NCBI GenBank assembly: GCA_018819005.1
Contig: JAHJQU010000503.1
Location: forward strand, 1-7,016
DNA length: 7,016 bases
Direction of reading: 5' to 3'
From: Pseudomonadota bacterium
Lineage (GTDB): Bacteria > Desulfobacterota > Desulfobacteria > Desulfobacterales > RPRI01
How positions within the stretch are numbered: the first letter of the stretch is position 1; each line of letters opens with the position of its first letter. The notes under the pieces are model-generated. The model had not been told where the DNA came from. It saw only the letters and a program-made list of their open reading frames with translations, and did not search any database. This document shows positions 1 through 5,790 of this stretch, in pieces. Both the position numbers and the translations under genes were made by a program.

Positions 1-317
1 AGACCAAGAACTCCGGGTATATTGTACCCGTTTTCCCGTAAAAGACCCGGAATCTGTTTCGGGCTTGAAAAGGGAATTATCCTTTTGATATTCGATTCTT
101 CCAGGGCACGCTCGTAACTTTTGCGTACCATAAGGAGAGGTTCACCATCTGCCGGAATGTAAAGATGCGCCTGCTGAATTGTTCCGGCAAAATAAAAAAG
201 GTCTGTGTTCTGAATTATAAGGGCGCCGTCAGTATTGTTTTTGTTAAGGTGAATCTGGAATTTTTTTATTCTTTCTTCAAGCTCTGCTGCCGGTGTGTTG
301 AGTTCCGAATTGAACAT
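1..317 (-). CDS. M24-family Xaa-Pro peptidase (aminopeptidase P / prolidase-like), N-terminal part, cut by window edge
   Basis: Reading the minus strand from an ATG at 317-315 gives 105 codons with no stop, continuing past the left edge. The protein begins MFNSELNTPAAELEERIKKF and then has DGALIIQNTDLFYFAGT (residues 30-46), HLYIPADGEPLLMVRKSYER (51-70) and a final IPGLLRENGYNIPGVLG (89-105). This is the order and texture of the creatinase/Xaa-Pro N-terminal domain: 'D-ga-li...N..yftG', then 'l.ip.dgep.l.v', then a 'lk..gy..lG' stretch. In the family this domain precedes a metal-dependent pita-bread peptidase domain that cleaves X-Pro bonds. The metal ligands would lie outside the window, so activity cannot be judged. 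A Shine-Dalgarno-like AGGA sits at 330-327, nine bases upstream of the start, which supports this ATG. The gene is divergent from the peptide importer that starts at 564, fitting a role in breaking down imported peptides. Whether it is an aminopeptidase or a dipeptidase cannot be decided. Confidence 0.85.
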   Translation of the reverse strand, partial: MFNSELNTPAAELEERIKKFQIHLNKNNTDGALIIQNTDLFYFAGTIQQAHLYIPADGEPLLMVRKSYERALEESNIKRIIPFSSPKQIPGLLRENGYNIPGVLG

Positions 318-330
318 GTATTTATTTCCT

Positions 331-377
331 GGTTCATGATTTTAGGTTTCTGGTTTCTGGTTCCTGGTCTCTGGTTT
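331..377. repeat. 7-bp-period tandem tract (consensus GGTTYCT)
   Basis: From 345 the units are GGTTTCT, GGTTTCT, GGTTCCT and GGTCTCT, then a partial GGTTT. Two more degenerate units, GGTTCAT and GATTTTA, keep the same phase from 331. The tract lies between the start of the peptidase gene and the importer genes and has no coding role that I can see. Other 7-bp-period tracts with different consensus sequences occur at 4663-4823 and 6772-6821. Confidence 0.8.
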
Positions 378-458
378 GACAATGGTGCCAGTATATTAGT
401 AACCTGTTAACAATAATATATATATCGTGTCAATGCCAATTAGTGTTCCTTGTCACTT

Positions 459-474
459 GACCCCTCGACCCCTC
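459..474. repeat. Tandem duplication of the 8-mer GACCCCTC
   Basis: Two exact adjacent copies of GACCCCTC occupy 459-466 and 467-474, followed by GAATCC. It is a short repeat in the divergent intergenic region, just upstream of the candidate promoter. No function is evident. It resembles the low-complexity sequence in the other gaps of this locus. Confidence 0.7.
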
Positions 475-493
475 GAATCCTTTCCTTTTTGGC

Positions 494-520
494 TTGAGAT
501 ATAAAAGCTTTTCAGATAAT
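494..520 (+). promoter_or_regulatory. Candidate sigma70-type promoter of the importer genes
   Basis: TTGAGA at 494-499 (5 of 6 to the -35 consensus) is followed after 15 bp by GATAAT at 515-520 (5 of 6 to the -10 consensus). Transcription would start near 527, leaving a leader of about 37 nt before the ATG at 564. The 15-bp spacer is shorter than optimal. It contains the perfect 10-bp palindrome AAAAGCTTTT at 503-512, which could be a small operator or just A/T-rich sequence. This is a consensus match only. No better plus-strand pair was found in 318-563. Confidence 0.35.
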
Positions 521-563
521 AGGGAAAAAAGAATAAAATCAGCCCCGGAGAAAAAATTGTAAA

Positions 564-1595
564 ATGACGACATATATTTTGAGACGCCTTTTATTGATCC
601 TGCCAACCTTTCTGGGAATCACAGTAATGGTTTTTGTGATTACGAGGTTCGTGCCGGGCGGGCCCATTGAGCGCATGATAGCCCAGGCCCAGCAGATGCA
701 GAGCATGGACGGGAAAGGCGGATTTAAAACATCTTCACGGGAGCAAAATCAGCCCCTTTCAGAAGAGCAGATCGGGGAATTAAAAAAATATTACGGTTTC
801 GACAAGCCGGTTCTTACAAGCTATTTCCTGTGGCTGAAGAAGGTGCTGACAGGAGATCTCGGGGTATCGACCCGGTATTATGATCCTGTCTGGAGCATGA
901 TAAAAGAACGGATACCCGTATCCCTTTATTTCGGAATAATAACCATGATACTTGTGTATGGCGTGTGCATACCGCTTGGTATCGCAAAAGCCGTCAAACA
1001 CAAGAGTTATTTTGATAACGCAACTTCCGTTGTTGTTTTTACGGGTTATGCTGTTCCGGGATGGGTCGTCGGAGTGCTGCTTCTCATATTCTTTTCTTCC
1101 TACCTCGACATATTCCCTCTTGGCGGACTTATGAGTGAAAATTTTGAAGAATTGACCGTTTTCAACAAAACCCTTGATATACTCTGGCATACCATTCTTC
1201 CCCTGACCGCATATGTGGCCGGTTCATTTACGGTTATGACTTTTCTGATGAAAAACACGCTAATGGATAATCTCTCGTCGGATTATGTACGCACGGCAAT
1301 CGCAAAAGGACTCTCCTTTAAAAAGGCTGTTTTCCGCCATGCCTTGAGAAACAGCCTGATACCGATCGCGACCCATTTCGGTAACAATATTTCCGTAATT
1401 CTCATGGGCTCTTTTCTGATAGAAAAAGTATTCAACATAAACGGCATGGGGCTTCTGGGCTATGAGGCTATAATCGAACGTGACTATCCTGTTGTTCTAG
1501 GAATACTGGTAATCTCATCTCTTCTGCTTTTGATAGGTAATATCCTGTCCGACATATGTGTCGCAATTGTAGATCCAAGGGTCAAGTTTGAATAA
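564..1595 (+). CDS. yejB: YejB-like inner-membrane permease of peptide ABC importer
   Basis: This is a 343-residue permease of the OppB/DppB class, one of two channel subunits in the cytoplasmic membrane. It starts MTTYILRRLLLILPTFLGIT with the first membrane helix at about residues 8-29, then the family PGGP motif (31-34). The PGGP is followed by a long Q/S-rich periplasmic segment (about 38-70) and YGFDKP (77-82), as in YejB. Further hydrophobic helices lie at about 118-141, 155-178, 205-230, 268-290 and 308-335. The EAA cytoplasmic loop, which contacts an ATPase, is at 240-263 (YVRTAIAKGLS then RHALRN). FPLGGLMSENF (184-194), MGLLGYEA (295-302), RDYPV (306-310) and the end VDPRVKFE match E. 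coli YejB closely from memory and separate it from ordinary OppB. The start has GGAG at 547-550, a rather long 13 bases upstream. The next permease gene begins 5 bp after the stop. Confidence 0.93.
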   Translation: MTTYILRRLLLILPTFLGITVMVFVITRFVPGGPIERMIAQAQQMQSMDGKGGFKTSSREQNQPLSEEQIGELKKYYGFDKPVLTSYFLWLKKVLTGDLGVSTRYYDPVWSMIKERIPVSLYFGIITMILVYGVCIPLGIAKAVKHKSYFDNATSVVVFTGYAVPGWVVGVLLLIFFSSYLDIFPLGGLMSENFEELTVFNKTLDILWHTILPLTAYVAGSFTVMTFLMKNTLMDNLSSDYVRTAIAKGLSFKKAVFRHALRNSLIPIATHFGNNISVILMGSFLIEKVFNINGMGLLGYEAIIERDYPVVLGILVISSLLLLIGNILSDICVAIVDPRVKFE

Positions 1596-1600
1596 TAATT

Positions 1601-2644
1601 ATGAGACTGAATCCTCTTACTATAAAAAAGATAAAGCGTTTTAAATCCATCAGGAGGGGATACTTTTCGTTTATACTTCTTCTTTTAATGATTCTTTCCT
1701 CATTTTTTGCGGAAATGCTTGTAAACAGCCGCGCCCTTATAGTTTGCTATAACGGGAGTTACTATTTCCCTGTTTACGAAAGCATGAACCCGGGAGTAAA
1801 ATTCGGCCTTGATTATGACTATGAGACTAACTACAGGCAGCTTCAGAAGCGTTTTAAAGAAGAGGCAAAAGGTAACTGGGTTATTTTGCCTCCTGTTCCG
1901 TATAATCCTTATGAAAATGATCTTAAGGAAGACAACTTTCCTCCTTTCCCCCCCTCTTTTGCCGAAAAGCATTACCTTGGGACAGACAATGTAGGGAGGG
2001 ACATCCTTGCCCGCCTTGTATATGGTTTCAGGATTGCCATAATATTTTCATTTCTCCTGCTGCTGTTTGATTATGGAATCGGCATCAGCATAGGGAGCGC
2101 AATGGGTTATTTCGGAGGAAGATTCGACCTTTTTTTCCAGCGTATAATAGAAATATGGTCAAATGTGCCGTTTCTTTATGTAATCATAATTATCTCTTCA
2201 ATTGTAGTACCGAGTTTTTTTACCCTTATACTGATCATGGCGTTTTTCGGATGGATTGGAATGACATGGACGATAAGAACGGTTACTTATAAGGAAAAGG
2301 CAAGGGAATATATCCTTGCGGCCCGGGCGCTTGGGGCCTCGAACAGCCGGATAATATTCAGGCATATAATTCCGAATACAATATCCGTGATAGTTACTTA
2401 TGCTCCTTTCGCGGTTTCAGGCGGAATTGTTGCTCTGACATCCCTTGATTATTTAGGCTTTGGCCTTGCTCCGCCCACCCCGAGCTGGGGAGAGCTTCTC
2501 CAGCAGGGGTGGATACACATGGATTCCTGGTGGATCGGAAGTTCGGTGATCGGTGCAATGACCATAACCCTTGTAACAGTTACATTTATCGGCGAGGCGG
2601 TGAGGGAGGCGTTTGATCCTAAGATGTATTCGACTTATGAATGA
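1601..2644 (+). CDS. yejE: YejE-like inner-membrane permease of peptide ABC importer
   Basis: This 347-residue permease of the OppC/DppC class partners the YejB-like subunit. The start MRLNPLTIKKIKRFKSIRRG is a basic cytoplasmic N-terminus, followed by helix 1 (about 21-41). A periplasmic insert of about 85 residues follows (42-125), containing YNGSYYFPVYE (50-60) and the proline-rich FPPFPPSF (113-120). That insert, with NGSYYFP, is characteristic of YejE and not of ordinary OppC. LGTDNVGRD (126-134) is the conserved OppC-class motif before the core helices. The EAA loop is at 235-259 (REYILAARALGASNSRI, then RHIIPN). SLDYLGFGL (281-289) and GEAVREAFDP (331-340) also match the family. There is no clear Shine-Dalgarno sequence just before the ATG, and the gap after the upstream stop is 5 bp, so translational coupling is likely. 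The stop codon TGA (2642-2644) is also the first three bases of the palindromic element that follows. Confidence 0.93.
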   Translation: MRLNPLTIKKIKRFKSIRRGYFSFILLLLMILSSFFAEMLVNSRALIVCYNGSYYFPVYESMNPGVKFGLDYDYETNYRQLQKRFKEEAKGNWVILPPVPYNPYENDLKEDNFPPFPPSFAEKHYLGTDNVGRDILARLVYGFRIAIIFSFLLLLFDYGIGISIGSAMGYFGGRFDLFFQRIIEIWSNVPFLYVIIIISSIVVPSFFTLILIMAFFGWIGMTWTIRTVTYKEKAREYILAARALGASNSRIIFRHIIPNTISVIVTYAPFAVSGGIVALTSLDYLGFGLAPPTPSWGELLQQGWIHMDSWWIGSSVIGAMTITLVTVTFIGEAVREAFDPKMYSTYE

Positions 2645-2769
2645 CGACTTCGCAGAAAGTCCGCCTGCTGTGTTGCGCTTCATTTTTCGTCATTGCGGCG
2701 TACTTATATGTACGCCTCATTCCTCGAAATTCGCGCGCCTTGCATCCGGAGCTTTTTGCAAAGTCGTCA
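2642..2769. mobile_element. MITE-like imperfect-palindrome element of about 128 bp with terminal inverted repeats
   Basis: The left end (2642-2663, starting TGACGACTTCGCAGAAAG) is inversely repeated at the right end (2747-2769, ending TTTTTGCAAAGTCGTCA). The first nine bases match exactly, and most of about 22 match. The interior is also roughly self-complementary around an exact core, GGCGTAC (2697-2703) and GTACGCC (2710-2716), within one base of the element's centre. The whole element could therefore fold as one long RNA or DNA hairpin. It has no coding capacity, and I see no target-site duplication in the bases next to it. It fills most of the 173-bp gap between the second permease and the binding-protein gene. 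From memory, similar palindromic units are scattered through deltaproteobacterial genomes. It could be a non-autonomous transposable element or a REP/ERIC-type repeat. Either way it could act as a partial attenuator or mRNA-stability element inside the operon. Confidence 0.75.
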
Positions 2770-2817
2770 CGGTTTGCTGATATATGGTTATTAATCGCGT
2801 AAGATCGGAAAAAATAT

Positions 2818-4650
2818 ATGATGAAAAGAAATATCAGGTTGTTTGCTAAACTCGTTTTGATTTCCGGGTTGTTTCTGCCCTTCTCGTCATACGCTGCCGG
2901 TCAGGAACTCCCGAAAGATATAAAATGGCTCACTAATGACTCCGATCCAGTCTTTGCTTCGCCTGAAGCAAAAAGAGGCGGAACTCTTCATGCTGCCATA
3001 ATGAGTTTTCCGATGACTTTCCGGGTTGTGGGGCCTGATTCAAACGGAAGTTTCAGAAGCGCCATACTTGATAATCACCTGTCTCTGATCGGAATTCATC
3101 CGAACACCCTGAATATCATACCTGAGCTTGCAACCTACTGGGCTTTTGGCAAGGATAAAAAGACAATGTACTTCAGGCTCAACAAGATGGCCCGCTGGTC
3201 CGATGGAACTCCGGTAACGGCAGGGGATTTTGCCTATTCACTCGAATTCATGCGCTCAAAGCATATAGTTGCACCCTGGTACAATGATTACTACACGAAG
3301 GAGATAGATAAGGTAGTAGTTTTTGATGATTATACGCTTGCGGTTGTCGCAACCAAGGCGGAACCGGATCTATATCTAAAGCTCGGAATAGCCCCGACGC
3401 CTGCCCACTATTACGGAAAACCGGATGATAATTTTGTGAGAAAGTACAACTGGGAGATTGTGCCCAACACCGGACCTTACCAGATGAGCGAATTTGTCAA
3501 AGGAAAGCACATTATTTTCAGGCGTAAAAACGACTGGTGGGGAGATGAGCTTAAGTATTTCAAAAACCGTTTCAATGTCGAGAAGGTGATATTCACGGTT
3601 GTGCGAGATATGAACATGATATGGGAGTATTTCAAAAAGGGGAAGGAAGATGAGTTTGGCCTTACGATACCTGAGTATTGGCATGTTAAATCAAAAACGC
3701 CTGTAATTGAGAACGGGTATGTTCATAAGATCTGGTTTTTCAACGATACCCAGCAGTCTGCCATGGGGTTATGGCTGAACCAGGACAGGGAGATATTTAA
3801 AGATATAAATGTCAGACATGCATTTGCCCACGCGATGAATGTGGAGAGAGTGATAGAGAAGGTTTTGAGAAACGATTATTTCAGGCTCGAGCATGGATTT
3901 GTTGGCTACGGGAAGTATTCAAACGAGAGCATAAGGGCAAGAAGATTCGATATTGAGAAAGTTGACTATTTCATGAAAAAAGCCGGATGGAAACGCGGTA
4001 AAGACGGGATATGGGGAAAAAATGGGAACCGCTTTTCAGTTGAAGTAACATACGGGTCCGAAGCGCACACTCCGAGGCTTGTTGTGTTAAAGGAGGAGGC
4101 CAAAAAAGCAGGAATTGAGCTCAGGCTCCAGAATCTTGATCCAACAGCCGCTTTCAAGAAATTTCTTGAGAAAAAACATGATGTGGCCTGGATGGGCTGG
4201 AGCACTTCTTTCAGGCCGCAGTACTGGGAACATTTTCATTCGGCAAATGCCCACAAGCCTCAGACTAACAACATAACAAACACCGATGACCCTGAAATGG
4301 ATAAACTTATAGATGCGTATCGGAATTCCCTCGAAGAGGAGGAGCGGATAAAGCTGTCTGTTGAAATCCAGGCGAAGATTCATGAGCTGGGTGTATTTGT
4401 TCCGACTTTCATGGTTCCATATGTGAGGCATGCCTGCTGGAGATGGTGGAAATTTCCCGAAATACCCGGGACTAAGCATTCAACGGACCTTTTTGACCCT
4501 TTTGGCAGCATGGCCGGCGGGCTGTTCTGGTTTGACGAAAAGCTTTATCATGAGACGAAAGAAGCAATGAAAAAGAGAGAAAAGCTCAGGCCCGTTACGA
4601 TAATTGACGAGACATACAAGATGAAGTCCATAACAATGAAAATTGAATAA
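2818..4650 (+). CDS. yejA: Periplasmic peptide-binding protein, family 5 (YejA/MppA type)
   Basis: This 610-residue extracellular solute-binding protein would deliver peptides to the permeases. A Sec signal peptide is visible: basic MMKRNIRLFAK, a hydrophobic core at 12-24, and a likely cut after SSYA (24-27). No lipobox cysteine is present, so the protein is free in the periplasm. The mature part has AKRGGTLHAA (51-60), GPDSNGSFRS (72-81), a region with MARWSDGTPVTAGDFAYSLE (124-143), typical of family 5, and NTGPYQMSEF (217-226). Later come INVRHAFAHAMNVERVI (330-346) and LKEEAKKAGIELRLQNLDPT (424-443). The C-terminal region has an aromatic WRWWKFPEIP (541-550), comparable to AWWDKF in E. 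coli YejA. The length is in the YejA range and longer than a typical OppA or DppA. The second codon is also ATG (2821); a weak GGA at 2807-2809 fits either. The gene follows the permeases instead of leading the operon and is separated from its neighbours by repeats on both sides. Peptide specificity cannot be read from the sequence. Confidence 0.88.
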   Translation: MMKRNIRLFAKLVLISGLFLPFSSYAAGQELPKDIKWLTNDSDPVFASPEAKRGGTLHAAIMSFPMTFRVVGPDSNGSFRSAILDNHLSLIGIHPNTLNIIPELATYWAFGKDKKTMYFRLNKMARWSDGTPVTAGDFAYSLEFMRSKHIVAPWYNDYYTKEIDKVVVFDDYTLAVVATKAEPDLYLKLGIAPTPAHYYGKPDDNFVRKYNWEIVPNTGPYQMSEFVKGKHIIFRRKNDWWGDELKYFKNRFNVEKVIFTVVRDMNMIWEYFKKGKEDEFGLTIPEYWHVKSKTPVIENGYVHKIWFFNDTQQSAMGLWLNQDREIFKDINVRHAFAHAMNVERVIEKVLRNDYFRLEHGFVGYGKYSNESIRARRFDIEKVDYFMKKAGWKRGKDGIWGKNGNRFSVEVTYGSEAHTPRLVVLKEEAKKAGIELRLQNLDPTAAFKKFLEKKHDVAWMGWSTSFRPQYWEHFHSANAHKPQTNNITNTDDPEMDKLIDAYRNSLEEEERIKLSVEIQAKIHELGVFVPTFMVPYVRHACWRWWKFPEIPGTKHSTDLFDPFGSMAGGLFWFDEKLYHETKEAMKKREKLRPVTIIDETYKMKSITMKIE

Positions 4651-4662
4651 CCAACAGTGGAT

Positions 4663-4823
4663 CGTGAATCGTGAAGCGTGAATCGATCAACGAACGACGA
4701 ACCACGAACCACGAACGACGAACAACGAACAACGATCAACGAAGCACGATATCCGAGCATGGCGAAAGGCATAAGGCGGGAGGGGAAAGGCGTGAGGCTG
4801 AAGACGGAAGGCGAGACGGAAGA
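4663..4823. repeat. Long phased 7-bp-period tract of about 23 units, spanning the start of the first ATPase gene
   Basis: Units can be read in unbroken 7-bp phase: CGTGAAT, CGTGAAG, CGTGAAT from 4663; a CGAACNA block (CGAACGA, CGAACCA twice, CGAACGA, CGAACAA twice) at 4691-4732; degenerate units to 4760; then a GGCGNGA/GGCGAAA block from 4761 to 4816 and CGGAAGA to 4823. The consensus drifts along the tract while the period holds. The tract begins 13 bp after the binding-protein stop and covers all plausible start codons of the following ATPase (GTG 4678, ATG 4759, GTG 4792). Because 7 is not a multiple of 3, gain or loss of single units would shift the frame of anything translated through it. 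Confidence 0.85.
4779..4783 (+). promoter_or_regulatory. Ribosome binding site GGAGG favouring a GTG start at 4792
   Basis: GGAGG at 4779-4783 lies 8 bases before an in-frame GTG at 4792-4794, an ideal spacing. The alternatives, ATG 4759 and GTG 4678, have no recognisable Shine-Dalgarno sequence and would add N-terminal residues translated from repeat. The site is itself made of repeat units, so the match could be fortuitous. Confidence 0.5.
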
Positions 4824-5790
4824 TGCAGTACTGAAGGTTGAAAACCTTGTCACATCTTTTGATACCGAAATTGGCAGGATACGTGCTGTTGATGATGTCA
4901 GTTTTGAGGTTCAAAAGGGAGAGGTTCTTGGAATAGTCGGGGAGTCCGGTTGCGGTAAAAGCGTTACGGCTCTTTCCGTAATGAGGCTTCTTCCCAAGCC
5001 TTCAGGCCTTATTGAGAACGGGCGCATCATGTTTTCAGGAACCAATATCGTAGACCTTCCGGCTGAAAGGATGCATGAGATCCGGGGTAACCGGATATCC
5101 ATGATTTTCCAGGAGCCTATGACCGCCCTGAATCCTGTCCACAGAATAGGAGATCAGATAGGAGAAGTCTTCCAACTTCGCTATTCAGGTATGAGTGAAA
5201 AAGAGATTAGTGAAGGGTCGGTTGAAATACTGCGGAAAGTCGGAATTTCCGATCCCAGAAAACGGGTGGAGGAATATCCGCACCAGATATCAGGAGGTAT
5301 GCGCCAGCGAGTAATGATAGCAATGGCTCTTGCGTGTAAACCCGATATTCTGATAGCCGATGAGCCCACAACCGCTCTTGATGTAACAATTCAGGCCCAG
5401 ATACTCGAGCTGATGAAGCAACTTCAGGCCGAAACCGGCATGGCAATAATCTTTATTACCCATGCTCTTGGAGTTATTGCTGAAACCAGCGACAGGGTGC
5501 TTGTCATGTATGCGGGCAAGGTGGCCGAAACAGGTCCTGTTGATAAAATATTTAACAAGCCGCTGCACCCTTATACGAAAGGACTTCTATTATCGATCCC
5601 GCGTCTTGAGGGGGAAAGGAAAAAAAGGCTTCATGTAATAAACGGCATGGTTCCTGCCCTGCACGAACTTCCCACGGGATGCAGGTTCAGAAACAGATGT
5701 CCGGATGCAATGCCTGTATGTGGAACAGTCCATCCTCCTGTTTCCGTTGTTGAAAATGAACATTTAGTGAACTGCTATCTTTATGTCTGA
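4792..5790 (+). CDS. Peptide importer ATPase 1 (OppD/DppD type)
   Basis: This cytoplasmic ABC ATPase would pair with the second ATPase to power import. From the chosen GTG it has 332 residues, the usual OppD/DppD length. It has LKVENLVTSFDTEIGRIRAV (14-33), Walker A GESGCGKS (50-57), Q-loop FQEP (Q107), signature ISGGMRQR (166-173), Walker B ILIADEP (186-192, catalytic E191), D-loop ALDV (195-198) and switch His H224. The residue after that His is Ala (THALGV), where the family normally has Asp (THDLGV). The C-terminal oligopeptide-transporter domain has HPYTKGLL (259-266) and four cysteines, C297, C303, C310 and C328. A DppD structure is reported to bind an iron-sulfur cluster through such cysteines. 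The start is uncertain: ATG 4759 or GTG 4678 would add 11 or 38 residues encoded by the heptad tract. The last 8 bp overlap the next gene. E. coli YejF carries both ATPase halves in one chain, so no yej symbol is given. Confidence 0.92.
   Translation: MRLKTEGETEDAVLKVENLVTSFDTEIGRIRAVDDVSFEVQKGEVLGIVGESGCGKSVTALSVMRLLPKPSGLIENGRIMFSGTNIVDLPAERMHEIRGNRISMIFQEPMTALNPVHRIGDQIGEVFQLRYSGMSEKEISEGSVEILRKVGISDPRKRVEEYPHQISGGMRQRVMIAMALACKPDILIADEPTTALDVTIQAQILELMKQLQAETGMAIIFITHALGVIAETSDRVLVMYAGKVAETGPVDKIFNKPLHPYTKGLLLSIPRLEGERKKRLHVINGMVPALHELPTGCRFRNRCPDAMPVCGTVHPPVSVVENEHLVNCYLYV

Noticed and set aside
165..410. Plus-strand open frame of 81 codons
   Set aside because: It overlaps the minus-strand M24 peptidase frame, which has recognisable family sequence. 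Its second half is translated from the 7-bp repeat and gives low-complexity FWFLVPGLWF-type sequence.
376..433. Facing TTGACA boxes (plus 376-381; minus 433-428) as a divergent promoter pair
   Set aside because: Neither has a good -10 at a suitable distance: plus has GTAACC at 17 bp; minus has TTAACA at 17 bp. The plus box also sits at the end of a repeat tract.
780..1190. Minus-strand open frame of 136 codons inside the YejB-like gene
   Set aside because: The plus frame has full family motifs and a normal length. The minus frame has no recognisable domain and no ribosome binding site that I can see.
4663..4823. CRISPR array
   Set aside because: The units are 7 bp with no spacers, so this is a simple tandem tract and not a repeat-spacer array. 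No cas gene is nearby.
4548..4853. Minus-strand open frames across the heptad tract
   Set aside because: They are stop-free only because the repeat happens to lack stops in those frames. Their serine/valine/phenylalanine-rich products mirror the repeat, and they overlap two real genes.
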